Below are positions 18,670-30,076 of a stretch of DNA of 64,000 bases, piece by piece (position 1 is the first letter of the stretch; each line of letters begins with the position of its first letter). The position numbers and the translations under genes were made by a program. The stretch is from Vagococcus fluvialis bH819 (GTDB taxonomy: Bacteria > Bacillota > Bacilli > Lactobacillales > Vagococcaceae). The notes beneath the pieces were generated by a model. That model made no database searches and was not told where the DNA came from. It worked only from the letters and a program-made list of their open reading frames with translations. The stretch lies in assembly GCF_900163795.1 (NCBI RefSeq), contig NZ_FWFD01000009.1, forward strand, positions 186,001-250,000, written 5' to 3'.

Positions 18670-20817
18670 GTGAAACATAATTACTATAAAAATCTACTGA
18701 ATACGAGGTTAGGTTTTTTCACGCTCTTAGCTTTTTTAACATGGGCGAAAACAATCATGGCATACCTAGTAGATTTTAACTTAGGAATTGAAAGTCCTTT
18801 TCAATACTTCATTCTTTTTCTAAGTCCAATTGCCACGACGATTTTTTTATTCTCAGCTTCATTATATGTTAAAAATTCAAAACGAGCATATACTGCGATA
18901 ATAATAATTTCGGCATTAACAACGCTGTTATTATTTTCAAATGTCATTTATTACCGTGAATTTACTGATTTTATTACAGTTAATACAATGCTCGGTGCTG
19001 GAAAAGTCTCATCTAGTTTAGGAGAAAGTGCGCTTCGCATGTTTAGACCATATGACTTCTTATATTGGATTGATATTGTTGTTTTAATCGGATTACTTGC
19101 TTTTAAAGTAATTAAGTTAGATGACCGTCCCATTAAAGCAAGAACTGCTCTTGCAGTAACAAGTTTTTCAGTCTTCCTTTTTGCAGCTAATTTAACGCTA
19201 GCAGAAATGGATCGTCCAGAATTACTAAAGAGAACCTTCTCTCGTGATCATATTGTTAAATATTTAGGTATGAACGTCTTTACCGTTTATGATGGTGTTC
19301 AGACTTACCATGCGAACCAAAGACGGGCTCAAGCCAGTGAGAATGATTTAGTTGATGTTCAAAACTATGTTAAAGAGCACCAATCAAAACCAAACAAGGA
19401 AACGTTTGGAATAGCTAAAGATCGTAACGTTATCTACATTCATTTAGAAAGTTTCCAACAATTTTTAATTGATTATAAATTAAAGGATGAGAACGGTGTA
19501 GAACACGAAGTCACACCATTCTTAAACAGTATCTACCATGCAAATGAAACTTATAGTTTTAACAATGCCTTCCATCAAGTAGGTTCTGGTAAGACAAGTG
19601 ATGCTGAAACAATGTTAGAAAATTCATTTTTTGGCTTAGGACAAGGTCCTTTATTTACTCAATTAGGTGATAAAAATACCTTCCAAGCAGCACCAGCCAT
19701 TTTAAATCAAGAAGCAGGCTATACAAGTGCTGTTTTCCACGGTAATGGTGGAGCTTTCTGGAATAGAAATGAGACTTACAAGCATTTAGGCTATGACTAT
19801 TTCTTTGATGCAAGTTATTATGATGTTAATGAAAAAAACTCATTCCAATACGGTTTACATGATAAACCTTTTATGGAACAATCAGTTAAGTATTTAGAAC
19901 ATCTACAACAACCGTTCTACTCTAAATTTATTGCCGTAACAAACCACTATCCTTATTCTCAATTTAAAGATGAGAATGCTGGATTCCCAATTGCTAAAAC
20001 GCCAGATACAACAATTAATGGCTATTTTGCAACAGCAAATTATTTAGATACTGCTGTTAAAGAATTTTTCGATTATTTGAAAAAAAGTGGGTTGTATGAT
20101 AATTCCATTATTGTTCTTTATGGAGACCATTATGGTATTTCAAATTCAAGAAACAAGTATTTAGCTGATCTAGTTGGAAAATCAAAAGATGATTGGAACG
20201 ATTTTGATGATGCACAAATGCAACGTGTTCCCGTGATGTATCATATTCCAGGCCAAGATAATGGTAAAGTAATGGAAACATATGGTGGACAAATTGATGT
20301 CCTACCTACTCTTTTACACTTACTAGGAATCGATTCTTCTAAATATATTCAATTAGGTCAAGATCTGTTTTCTAAAGATAACGATCAAATTGTAGCCTTT
20401 AGAAATGGAACCATATTAACACCTAAATATACTATTATCGGACAGTCAGTTTACTTGAATGAAACAAGTGAACTTTTAGAAACCTTGACCGAAGACCAAT
20501 TAAGTGAAATAGATGTGATTCGAAATAAAGCCAGTACACAATTAAATATGTCTGACGCTTTAACAAATGGTGATTTACTAAGATTTTACACTGAAAGTGG
20601 CTTAGAACCAATCAATCCAGAAGATTACGATTATAAAAATGGTTTAGAAAAATTAAAGGCTATTGAAGAGAAAAAAGGAAATAAATCAACGAGTGTTTAT
20701 TCTAAACACGGAAATAAATCAACCGAAGATTTATATGAAACAAAGACATATCAAGAGTACAACGGAACACAAAATAGTAGCTCAAGTAGTAGTTCTTCTA
20801 CTGAAAATAAGAAATAA
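18670..20817 (+). CDS. ltaS: Lipoteichoic acid synthase (LtaS)
   Basis: Polymerises the polyglycerol-phosphate chain of lipoteichoic acid on the outer membrane face, using phosphatidylglycerol. Five N-terminal membrane segments span about residues 13-190. A linker with a likely signal-peptidase site (RRAQA) follows, then the extracellular sulfatase-fold domain. The nucleophile is Thr309 in GSGKTSDAE; IVLYGDHYG and the His region complete the metal site. The start is GTG 18670, with AAAGGAAG 7 bases upstream (715 residues); an in-frame TTG at 18643 lacks a site. The C-terminus ends in a run of serines followed by TENKK, a low-complexity tail. Confidence 0.95.
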   Translation: MKHNYYKNLLNTRLGFFTLLAFLTWAKTIMAYLVDFNLGIESPFQYFILFLSPIATTIFLFSASLYVKNSKRAYTAIIIISALTTLLLFSNVIYYREFTDFITVNTMLGAGKVSSSLGESALRMFRPYDFLYWIDIVVLIGLLAFKVIKLDDRPIKARTALAVTSFSVFLFAANLTLAEMDRPELLKRTFSRDHIVKYLGMNVFTVYDGVQTYHANQRRAQASENDLVDVQNYVKEHQSKPNKETFGIAKDRNVIYIHLESFQQFLIDYKLKDENGVEHEVTPFLNSIYHANETYSFNNAFHQVGSGKTSDAETMLENSFFGLGQGPLFTQLGDKNTFQAAPAILNQEAGYTSAVFHGNGGAFWNRNETYKHLGYDYFFDASYYDVNEKNSFQYGLHDKPFMEQSVKYLEHLQQPFYSKFIAVTNHYPYSQFKDENAGFPIAKTPDTTINGYFATANYLDTAVKEFFDYLKKSGLYDNSIIVLYGDHYGISNSRNKYLADLVGKSKDDWNDFDDAQMQRVPVMYHIPGQDNGKVMETYGGQIDVLPTLLHLLGIDSSKYIQLGQDLFSKDNDQIVAFRNGTILTPKYTIIGQSVYLNETSELLETLTEDQLSEIDVIRNKASTQLNMSDALTNGDLLRFYTESGLEPINPEDYDYKNGLEKLKAIEEKKGNKSTSVYSKHGNKSTEDLYETKTYQEYNGTQNSSSSSSSSTENKK

Positions 20818-20822
20818 GATAG

Positions 20823-20852
20823 AAAGACTTTAGAATTTAAACTAAAGTCTTT
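20823..20852 (+). terminator. Terminator after ltaS
   Basis: Perfect 10-base arms AAAGACTTTA / TAAAGTCTTT with a 10-base loop, followed by a T run, 5 bases after the ltaS stop. Confidence 0.85.
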
Positions 20853-20922
20853 TTTTTATTTTTGATTATTCATATATTTTTCACAACTAATAGTTATAAT
20901 TTTGATTATGGAGGTTGAGAGA

Positions 20923-21723
20923 ATGACTACTCTAACACAATCGTACAAAGCAGCTAAATATCACAAGAAAATAACTATCATATTTTTCTTGTTATTTTCA
21001 TTGCTACTATTCTTATTGACTTTTATATCTCAGCTTATCTATTCACAAGAAGCTATGATGTCTTTTATCTCAAAAAAATGGGATTATCTTAAGACGATAC
21101 TTCCTCAAGCTAACACTAATTTTAATGAACAACTGATAAGTAGCAATCATTATATTACAACTATTTATGATAATTTTTATGTTGCATCCTTGCTTAGTTC
21201 TATATTTATCTTCTTTTTATTAAGTATTTATATTGCTAAAAATAGAAAAGAAGACATCCAAACCATGCAATACATAGGAATTAAAAAAAAGATAATTTTA
21301 AAACACTTATTAATGGATCTTTTACTTCCAATCATTCTAAGTCTATCTTTTATTATGCTATTATTCTTAATTTTTCAGAATCAATTAATTAATCGTTCTG
21401 TTAATATCAATCGAAATATGGTTAATAATTACTTTGATGAAGAATTACTTTCCATTCATGAAACAAATAACATTAATCAGCAATCAACTGTATCAAAATT
21501 AACTAAAGATTCAAAAGTAACCACACCTGTAAGAAATGGTTTATCTCCATATAATGAAGCAACTTTGTTTGAATTTCACGTTAAAAGTAATTCTTTCAGA
21601 AAAACTTTTACAATAATCTTAATTAATTTTAGTAAATTATGTTTAACAAGTTTTTTAGGTTGTTTATTGGGTTTCTATAGTTACACAACACTCTTTTTAA
21701 GCAGGAGGCATCAAACCGTATGA
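20923..21723 (+). CDS. FtsX-like ABC transporter permease-type membrane protein
   Basis: A 266-residue protein with membrane segments near residues 17-38, 86-104, 130-152 and 226-250. The stretch IAKNRKEDIQTMQYIGIKKKIILKHLL (about 104-130) matches the cytoplasmic coupling helix of MacB/FtsX permeases (basic, then MQYIG, then a basic helix). Only one such half is present, and the extracellular loops are short. The start ATG at 20923 has GGAGG 8 bases upstream. It overlaps the next gene by ATGA. This pairing suggests one complex with the degenerate ATPase-like protein. It is not recognised as a named family. Confidence 0.65.
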   Translation: MTTLTQSYKAAKYHKKITIIFFLLFSLLLFLLTFISQLIYSQEAMMSFISKKWDYLKTILPQANTNFNEQLISSNHYITTIYDNFYVASLLSSIFIFFLLSIYIAKNRKEDIQTMQYIGIKKKIILKHLLMDLLLPIILSLSFIMLLFLIFQNQLINRSVNINRNMVNNYFDEELLSIHETNNINQQSTVSKLTKDSKVTTPVRNGLSPYNEATLFEFHVKSNSFRKTFTIILINFSKLCLTSFLGCLLGFYSYTTLFLSRRHQTV

Positions 21724-22265
21724 TAAATGAAAGTAGAACCAGACAAGAAGAAATTTTTTCTAGTTATTTCTCAAATAAATTATCACTTATACTCGAATCT
21801 AACCAAGAAAACCATAGAAGCGATATTTCTTCTTTCTTTAAATCATTGAAGCAAGATAATTATTACGCTCTTATGGGACGAGAGAATACCATGATTCCGT
21901 TTCTCTCCGTTCAAGACAATTTATTACTTGGTATCTCAAAAAAAAATAAAAAGAATTATTTAAATACAGTAGATCATATTTTAATACATTTTAAAATCGA
22001 TAAAAAAGAATTATCTCAGCCTGCTAATTCTCTAAATGAAACAGAACAAATGATTTATCAAATTATTCGTGCTCTTGCTTTGAAACAAAATATCATTATT
22101 TTTGATTCAGCCAATGACTCAACTACTTTCTTAATTAATTTGATGCCTCTTTTAAAAAAATTCACCCGACTTTCAGGTGTTGCAGTTATTATGGTTACTC
22201 CTAATAAGTCGATTGCTGAATCTAGTTATTATGATCAATGTTTAATGCTTAACCAGTTATTTTAA
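21720..22265 (+). CDS. Degenerate ABC ATPase-like protein (pseudo-ATPase)
   Basis: A 181-residue protein that follows the layout of a MacB-type ABC ATPase but has lost each catalytic motif. The Walker A position reads SNQENHRS (about 27-34) instead of GxxGxGKS. FLSVQDNLLLG (61-71) matches the post-Q-loop segment. The signature is SLNETEQMIYQIIRALA (104-120) in place of LSGGEQQRVAIARAL. Walker B IIIFDSAN has Ser130 where the catalytic Glu should be, and the H-loop VIMVTPNK has Pro161 for His. The frame is intact, overlaps the permease gene by ATGA and has AGGAGG 11 bases upstream. It is either a regulatory pseudo-enzyme or a decaying gene. Confidence 0.65.
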   Translation: MINESRTRQEEIFSSYFSNKLSLILESNQENHRSDISSFFKSLKQDNYYALMGRENTMIPFLSVQDNLLLGISKKNKKNYLNTVDHILIHFKIDKKELSQPANSLNETEQMIYQIIRALALKQNIIIFDSANDSTTFLINLMPLLKKFTRLSGVAVIMVTPNKSIAESSYYDQCLMLNQLF

Positions 22266-22272
22266 ATGTATT

Positions 22273-22314
22273 AAAAATAGGTACCTCAAGATTAATCTTG
22301 AGGTACCTATTTTT
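22273..22314. terminator. Bidirectional terminator, 42-base perfect inverted repeat
   Basis: Two 21-base arms (AAAAATAGGTACCTCAAG plus ATT, and its exact complement) meet without mismatch between converging genes (pseudo-ATPase and rlmCD). T runs lie on both strands. Confidence 0.85.
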
Positions 22315-22336
22315 TTAGAATTCTATAAAATTGATT

Positions 22337-23713
22337 TTATTTAGTTAAAACTGTCACGCACTCAATATGTGACGTTTGCGGGAACATATCAATTGGTTGG
22401 ACATAATCCGGCGTGTAACCACGTTCTGCATATAGTTTTAAATCACGAGCAAATGTTGCTGGATCACATGATACATAAACAATTTTTTCAGGATTCATTT
22501 TAGAACTTGCTTCGATAAAACTTTCTGTTAAACCTTTTCTTGGAGGGTCAACAATAATAACATTTGGTTTAATCCCATCTTCTAGCCATTTTTCGAAAAC
22601 AAATTCAGCTTTACCTACTTTAAAGTCTACATTCTCAATACCATTAATTTCAGCATTTTTCTCTGCATCATCTATAGCATCTTGGACCATCTCTACACCA
22701 TAAACATGTTGAACTTGATTTGCTAATGATAAACCAATCGTTCCAATACCGCAATAAGCATCTAAAACAATATCTGATTTTTTTAATTCAGCACGTTCAA
22801 TAACTTCTTGGTATAAAACTTCTGCTTGTTTTGTATTAACTTGATAAAATGATTTAGCAGAAATATGATACGTATTCCCTAGTAACTGATCTTCGATATA
22901 TTCTTTCCCGTATAGACGGACAAATTCTTTGCCTAAGATAACATTATTATTTTCAGTATGGATACTTTGAATAATTGAAGTCACATTAGGGACAGCTGCA
23001 GTGATTTCTTTACATATTTCTCCAATTTTAAAGATTTTTTTCTTTTTCGTTACCAGAACAATCATTAATTCATTTGTATAATGTCCTTTTCTGATTACAA
23101 TATTTTTAAGGTTTCCACCTTGTTTTTCTTCATCGTATGGCTTTACATTGTATTGTTCTAAAATAGGTTTAATTGCGATTAAAGCTGCGTCAATTTCTGG
23201 TTCTTGAATATAGAAGTCTTCAATCGGAACTAAATCATGACTATTTCTTCTAAAGAACCCTGTTTGAAGACGATCTTCTACCTTGCGCACTGGAATTTGT
23301 GCTTTGTTACGGTATTTAGATGGATCCTCCATTCCTTTAACAGCTTTCACTTCCACATTTTCAAACCCACCAATACGTTTTATCACTTTATCAACTTGGT
23401 TTTGTTTGAACTCTAATTGAGCTTCATAAGTCATGTGGTGTAATGGCGCAATACCTGTTCTGATCCAATCAGATACAATATCTTCCACACGATTTTCACT
23501 TTTGACTTTCCATTGCAATACCTTACCATAAGCGAATTTTTTTGTTATTTTTAAGATTCTTACTTCAACTTCCTCGCCAGGAATAGCATTTTCAACAAAA
23601 ATAGGATAATAATCAACTTTACCAACACCACGCCCATCATGGGTTAAATCTTCAATTTTTATCCATACTTTGTCATTCTTATTTACAGGTATTACTTTTT
23701 TTTCTTTCGTCAT
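22337..23713 (-). CDS. rlmCD: 23S rRNA (uracil-C5)-methyltransferase RlmCD-type
   Basis: A 458-residue TrmA-family RNA m5U methyltransferase. An N-terminal TRAM domain (about residues 8-75) is followed by a central insert and the Rossmann domain (DAYCGIGTIGLSLA). The catalytic nucleophile is Cys416 in VSCDPATFARDL. The four-Cys iron-sulfur cluster of the E. coli enzyme is absent, as expected in Gram-positives, where one enzyme (RlmCD) can modify two 23S uracils. The start ATG follows AAGGGCGG. It lies 18 bases after dagK in the same direction. The specific target positions are inferred from the family. Confidence 0.9.
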   Translation of the reverse strand: MTKEKKVIPVNKNDKVWIKIEDLTHDGRGVGKVDYYPIFVENAIPGEEVEVRILKITKKFAYGKVLQWKVKSENRVEDIVSDWIRTGIAPLHHMTYEAQLEFKQNQVDKVIKRIGGFENVEVKAVKGMEDPSKYRNKAQIPVRKVEDRLQTGFFRRNSHDLVPIEDFYIQEPEIDAALIAIKPILEQYNVKPYDEEKQGGNLKNIVIRKGHYTNELMIVLVTKKKKIFKIGEICKEITAAVPNVTSIIQSIHTENNNVILGKEFVRLYGKEYIEDQLLGNTYHISAKSFYQVNTKQAEVLYQEVIERAELKKSDIVLDAYCGIGTIGLSLANQVQHVYGVEMVQDAIDDAEKNAEINGIENVDFKVGKAEFVFEKWLEDGIKPNVIIVDPPRKGLTESFIEASSKMNPEKIVYVSCDPATFARDLKLYAERGYTPDYVQPIDMFPQTSHIECVTVLTK

Positions 23714-23731
23714 ATAGTCCGCCCTTTTTCT

Positions 23732-24754
23732 TTATTCGTTTCCAGAGATTGTTCCATCTCCATTTAAATCTTCGTTCGTTAATTGCTCCATTTCTTTAAC
23801 GAACTGGTCACTTGCTTCTTCCATATCACCAGACACTGCTGAGTCAGGAATATCATCTAAATTAGCATAAATTTCAATGTGTTGTTTCAAGTTTTCAAAT
23901 GTCATCGGTGCATCCCCACCATACTCTCCATCTAAATTAATCATCATACGAAAATCTTTGTCTTTTGCTTCTGCATAAAATTTTGATGTTTTTGTATAGA
24001 TAACACGAGGGTCATTCACATGTTTGCCACCATTAATCATCATGGTCACAAGATGCATTATTTCTAATACATTAGCAGTTTTAACAATAATTAATGAAAA
24101 TTTTCCATCATCCAATTGAGCATCAGGTGCGATTTGTTCAAACCCACCAATTGAATTGGTTAAGCCTAAGAAAAACATAGAAGCTTTCCCTTCGTAAACG
24201 CCCTCATCATAAATCAATTTCATATCAATTGGCTTAACACGAGGTAACATTTCTGCTCCCTTCACTAAATAGGCAAGGTAACCAAAAACACTTTTTAATT
24301 GAGAAGGTACTTCGTAAGTTAATTCTGTCAAGTAGCCACCTGCACCAATATTCATAAAATAAGTATCATTAGCTTTACCAATATCTGATTTAATCATTTG
24401 ATTTTTTAAGATAACCTCAGCTGCTTTAACCACATTATCTCGTGGAATATGAAGAGCTCTCGCAAAATCATTAGTTGTGCCTCCTGGAATAATTGCCATT
24501 TTAGGTCGTTCGCTAAGTGGAGCAATACCATTAATCACTTCATTAATGGTACCATCTCCTCCTGCTGCAACAATTAAATCAAAACCTGCTAATCCACAGC
24601 GCTTAGCCTCATTCTTAGCTGAAAAAGGTTCTGCTGTGGTAGCGTAGGCACTGGATTCATAACCAGCTTTTTCCATAACATTTAAAATATCTGCTAGATT
24701 CTTTTTAAGTAACTCTTTACCAGATGTTGGATTATAAATTAGTCTTGCCTTCAT
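23732..24754 (-). CDS. dagK: Diacylglycerol kinase (DgkB/DagK type)
   Basis: Soluble lipid kinase that phosphorylates diacylglycerol, recycling the DAG released by lipoteichoic acid synthesis (compare ltaS in this window). Its catalytic domain has the nucleotide-binding GGDGTINEVINGI (about residues 65-77), PGGTTNDFARALHI, and a C-terminal domain with NLDGEYGGDAPM. The 340-residue length includes an acidic tail. The start ATG has AAGGAG 8 bases upstream. It follows gatB by 24 bases, the usual gatCAB-dagK-rlmCD order in this group of bacteria. Confidence 0.92.
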   Translation of the reverse strand: MKARLIYNPTSGKELLKKNLADILNVMEKAGYESSAYATTAEPFSAKNEAKRCGLAGFDLIVAAGGDGTINEVINGIAPLSERPKMAIIPGGTTNDFARALHIPRDNVVKAAEVILKNQMIKSDIGKANDTYFMNIGAGGYLTELTYEVPSQLKSVFGYLAYLVKGAEMLPRVKPIDMKLIYDEGVYEGKASMFFLGLTNSIGGFEQIAPDAQLDDGKFSLIIVKTANVLEIMHLVTMMINGGKHVNDPRVIYTKTSKFYAEAKDKDFRMMINLDGEYGGDAPMTFENLKQHIEIYANLDDIPDSAVSGDMEEASDQFVKEMEQLTNEDLNGDGTISGNE

Positions 24755-24778
24755 GGCCTTACTCCTTTTTTGACTAGA

Positions 24779-26209
24779 TTATCGTTTCGATAATTCTTCC
24801 GTCAATAGTTTATTAACAACACCTGGGTTTGCTTTACCTTTTGTTGCTTTCATAATTTGTCCTACTAGGAAGCCGACAGCTCTTCCCTTACCATTTTTAA
24901 AATCTTCAATAGATTGTTCATTGTTATCTAAAATATCATTAATAACTGGCAATAATTGAGCAGGATCTGATAATTGAACTAATCCTTTAGCTTCAACTAC
25001 TTCACGTGCGTTTCCACCGTTCTCGATTAATTCTTTGAAGACTGTTTTAGCAATTTTTGAACTAATAGTGCCATCTGCGATAACTTCAATCATCCCAGCT
25101 AAATTACTAGGTGTTAATTTAGTTTCTAACAACTCTAATTTTGCACTATTTAAGTAAGCTGAAACCTCACCCATCAACCAGTTAGAAGCTTGCTTAGCAT
25201 CCGCGCCTTCTTCTAAAGTAGCATTAAAGAAGTCTGACATATCACGAGATAGTGTTAGAACCATAGCATCATATTCTGGTAATCCTAGTTCTTTTACATA
25301 ACGCGCTCGTCTTGCCGCAGGAAGCTCAGGAATACTCTGACGAATTTCTTCAACCCACTCATCTGAAATCTCAATACGTGGAACATCAGGTTCTGGGAAG
25401 TAGCGATAATCACTAGCCCCTTCTTTGATACGCATTAAAATGGTTGATTTTGTTGCCTCATCGTATTTTCTTGTTTCTTGTTGAATCTCGCCACCTGATA
25501 ATAAAACTTTTGCTTGACGTTTTTCTTCATGAATCAAACCTAATTTTACATTACTAATTGAATTTAGATTTTTAAGCTCAGCTTTTGTTCCAAATTTTTC
25601 TTGACCATAAGGACGTAGCGAAATATTCGCATCACAACGCATTGAACCTTCTTCCATTTTAACGTCACTGACACCAGAAAACTGGATAATTGATCTGATA
25701 GCTTCAAGATACGCTGCAGCCTCTTCTGGTGAGCGCATATCAGCTTCTGAGACGATTTCTATTAATGGTGTTCCTTGTCTATTTAAATCTACATATGAGA
25801 AGCCATCTGTACCATGAATGTTTTTACCGGCATCCTCTTCTAAATGGACACGTTCAATACGGATAATTTTCTTTTTGCCCTCAACTTCAATTTCAAGCCA
25901 TCCGTCATGACCAATTGGCTCATCTGCTTGAGAAATTTGATAAGCTTTTGGGTTATCTGGATAGAAATAGTTTTTACGGTCAAAGTGAGTTGATTGAGAA
26001 ATCGTACAGTTTAAAGCTAGTGCTGCACGCATACCAAATTCTAAAGCACCTTTATTCATCACAGGTAGGACACCTGGCATACTAAAATCAACTACGTTTG
26101 TATTTGTATTAGGATCTGCCCCAAAATGTGCTGCAGAAGATGAGAAGATTTTTGAGTTTGTTTTTAACTCCACATGAACTTCAAGTCCGATAATTGTTTC
26201 AAAATTCAT
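24779..26209 (-). CDS. gatB: Asp-tRNA(Asn)/Glu-tRNA(Gln) amidotransferase subunit B
   Basis: tRNA-binding and kinase subunit of the GatCAB complex that turns Glu-tRNA(Gln) (and Asp-tRNA(Asn)) into the amidated form. Length 476. The cradle domain opens [14 protein letters not shown], with [19 protein letters not shown] and [12 protein letters not shown]. The C-terminal YqeY-like tail domain ends [15 protein letters not shown]. Its ATG shares one base with the gatA stop (TAATG), so the subunits are translationally coupled. Confidence 0.97.
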   Translation of the reverse strand: MNFETIIGLEVHVELKTNSKIFSSSAAHFGADPNTNTNVVDFSMPGVLPVMNKGALEFGMRAALALNCTISQSTHFDRKNYFYPDNPKAYQISQADEPIGHDGWLEIEVEGKKKIIRIERVHLEEDAGKNIHGTDGFSYVDLNRQGTPLIEIVSEADMRSPEEAAAYLEAIRSIIQFSGVSDVKMEEGSMRCDANISLRPYGQEKFGTKAELKNLNSISNVKLGLIHEEKRQAKVLLSGGEIQQETRKYDEATKSTILMRIKEGASDYRYFPEPDVPRIEISDEWVEEIRQSIPELPAARRARYVKELGLPEYDAMVLTLSRDMSDFFNATLEEGADAKQASNWLMGEVSAYLNSAKLELLETKLTPSNLAGMIEVIADGTISSKIAKTVFKELIENGGNAREVVEAKGLVQLSDPAQLLPVINDILDNNEQSIEDFKNGKGRAVGFLVGQIMKATKGKANPGVVNKLLTEELSKR

Positions 26210-27678
26210 TAAGCATTACCTCCTAAAATCACAGGTTTCATCTTATGAAACTCTGTTGCTGCTTCAAAAGCACTAGCTGCTTGATAGATTTTTTCTTCTT
26301 CAAAGTAATTACCAATTAATTGCAATCCAATCGGCATTCCTTCAGAAAATCCACAAGGTAAACTAATTCCAGGAAGTCCTGCTAAGTTAACAGGAATTGT
26401 TAGCACATCACGCAAGTAAGCTGTCACTGGATCATCTTTATCCGTTCCAAAATCATGAGCGATAGTTGGTGAAACAGGTCCTAATATTAAATCGTAATCA
26501 CTAAAAACTTGTTTAAAATCATCAATAATTAAGGTTCTGACTTGACCCGCTTTTTTAAAGTAAGCATCATAAAAACCAGAGCTTAATGAAAATGTACCTA
26601 ACATAATTCGACGCTTAACTTCAGCTCCAAATCCTTCAGATCGGGAATTGATATATACATCTTCTAAATTTGTTATATTTTCAGTTCGGTAACCATAGCG
26701 GATTCCATCAAAACGTTGTAAGTTTGATGAGGCCTCTGATGAAGCAATAATATAATAAACTTGTACGCCATAAGGTGAGTGAGGTAAGCTGACTTCTTCC
26801 ACAGTTGCCCCTAATTCTCGGTATGTTTTAATCGCTTCTTCGATTGATTTTCTAACTTCAGGATCCACGCCTTCTGTCATAAATTCTTTTGGTACACCAA
26901 TCTTCATTCCTTTAACACTTTCACCAATCAATGATGAAAAATTAGGAATTTCTTTTTTAGAACTTGTACTATCATTAACATCATAACTAGAAATTGCATT
27001 TAAAATCATTGCGTTGTCTTCTACATTACGAGTCATAGGACCAATTTGATCTAAACTTGAAGCAAAAGCAATTAAACCAAAACGTGACACACGTCCATAT
27101 GTTGGTTTCATTCCTACGATTCCGTTATATGATGCTGGTTGGCGGATACTTCCTCCAGTATCTGATCCAAGTGAAGCTGGGATTTGTCCGGCAGCAACAC
27201 TCGCTGCTGAACCACCTGAAGAACCACCTGGAACTTTTTCAGCACTCCAAGCATTCTTTGTTTTTTTGAAATATGAAGTTTCAGTTGATGAGCCCATAGC
27301 AAATTCGTCCATGTTTAATTTACCAACAGGGATCATGTCTGATCCGTAGATGTTTGTCATAACTGTCGCATCATACGGTGGATTAAAATTATGTAGCATT
27401 TTACTTGCTGCAGTCGTTAATAAATCTTTAGTTACAATATTATCTTTAATCCCAATTGGAATTCCTGCAAGCGGTTTGTCACTTGAAGGCCCTTTAGCAT
27501 CTAATTCTTTAGCTATTGCCATCGCTTTTTCTTCATTCAATGTGATAAAAGCTTCTAATTGATTTTCTGTTGCTTCTATTCTAGAAAAAGTTTCTTTCAC
27601 TACTTCTGTTACTGAGACTTCTTTTGTTTGAATTTTATCTGATAGCTCTTTGACACCTAACTTAAATAATTCGCTCAT
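26209..27678 (-). CDS. gatA: Asp-tRNA(Asn)/Glu-tRNA(Gln) amidotransferase subunit A
   Basis: Glutaminase subunit of GatCAB, an amidase-signature enzyme that supplies ammonia to GatB. The Ser-cisSer-Lys triad is visible: Lys in [14 protein letters not shown] and the Gly/Ser-rich [15 protein letters not shown] followed by [13 protein letters not shown]. Length 489 is normal. It is coupled to both neighbours by one-base stop/start overlaps (TAATG). Confidence 0.97.
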   Translation of the reverse strand: MSELFKLGVKELSDKIQTKEVSVTEVVKETFSRIEATENQLEAFITLNEEKAMAIAKELDAKGPSSDKPLAGIPIGIKDNIVTKDLLTTAASKMLHNFNPPYDATVMTNIYGSDMIPVGKLNMDEFAMGSSTETSYFKKTKNAWSAEKVPGGSSGGSAASVAAGQIPASLGSDTGGSIRQPASYNGIVGMKPTYGRVSRFGLIAFASSLDQIGPMTRNVEDNAMILNAISSYDVNDSTSSKKEIPNFSSLIGESVKGMKIGVPKEFMTEGVDPEVRKSIEEAIKTYRELGATVEEVSLPHSPYGVQVYYIIASSEASSNLQRFDGIRYGYRTENITNLEDVYINSRSEGFGAEVKRRIMLGTFSLSSGFYDAYFKKAGQVRTLIIDDFKQVFSDYDLILGPVSPTIAHDFGTDKDDPVTAYLRDVLTIPVNLAGLPGISLPCGFSEGMPIGLQLIGNYFEEEKIYQAASAFEAATEFHKMKPVILGGNA

Positions 27679-27983
27679 TATGCGCCTGCCTCCCCATTAT
27701 CCATAATAGCTGGCACTTTAATAAAGCCATCTTTTGTTTCTGGAACATTTTTTAGTAGTTCTTCACGAGATTCACCAGGAATCACAATATCGTCTCTTAA
27801 AACACTGATTTCAGATGCTACATTAGATGTAAATGCGACACCTTCTGTATTTACACCTTCTAATTGTTCTACCATTTCTATAATTTGCCCCATTTGTGTT
27901 GTGAAAACTTCCAACTCATTTTCGCTAAACTGAAGTTTGGATAGATTAGCTACACGTTTGACTTCTTCTTTAGAGATTGCCAT
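27678..27983 (-). CDS. gatC: Asp-tRNA(Asn)/Glu-tRNA(Gln) amidotransferase subunit C
   Basis: Small subunit (101 residues) that wraps around and stabilises GatA/GatB. It opens [21 protein letters not shown] and ends with the conserved [13 protein letters not shown]. The start ATG has AGGAGCG about 8 bases upstream. It is the first gene of gatCAB, 57 bases after ligA. No terminator is visible in that gap, so read-through from pcrA-ligA is likely. Confidence 0.96.
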   Translation of the reverse strand: MAISKEEVKRVANLSKLQFSENELEVFTTQMGQIIEMVEQLEGVNTEGVAFTSNVASEISVLRDDIVIPGESREELLKNVPETKDGFIKVPAIMDNGEAGA

Positions 27984-28040
27984 ATTTATTTTTCGCTCCT
28001 TACATTACTAATAATCATAATACTTATACATTACACTATT

Positions 28041-30065
<2,025 letters not shown>

Positions 30066-30076
30066 CTATCACTCCC

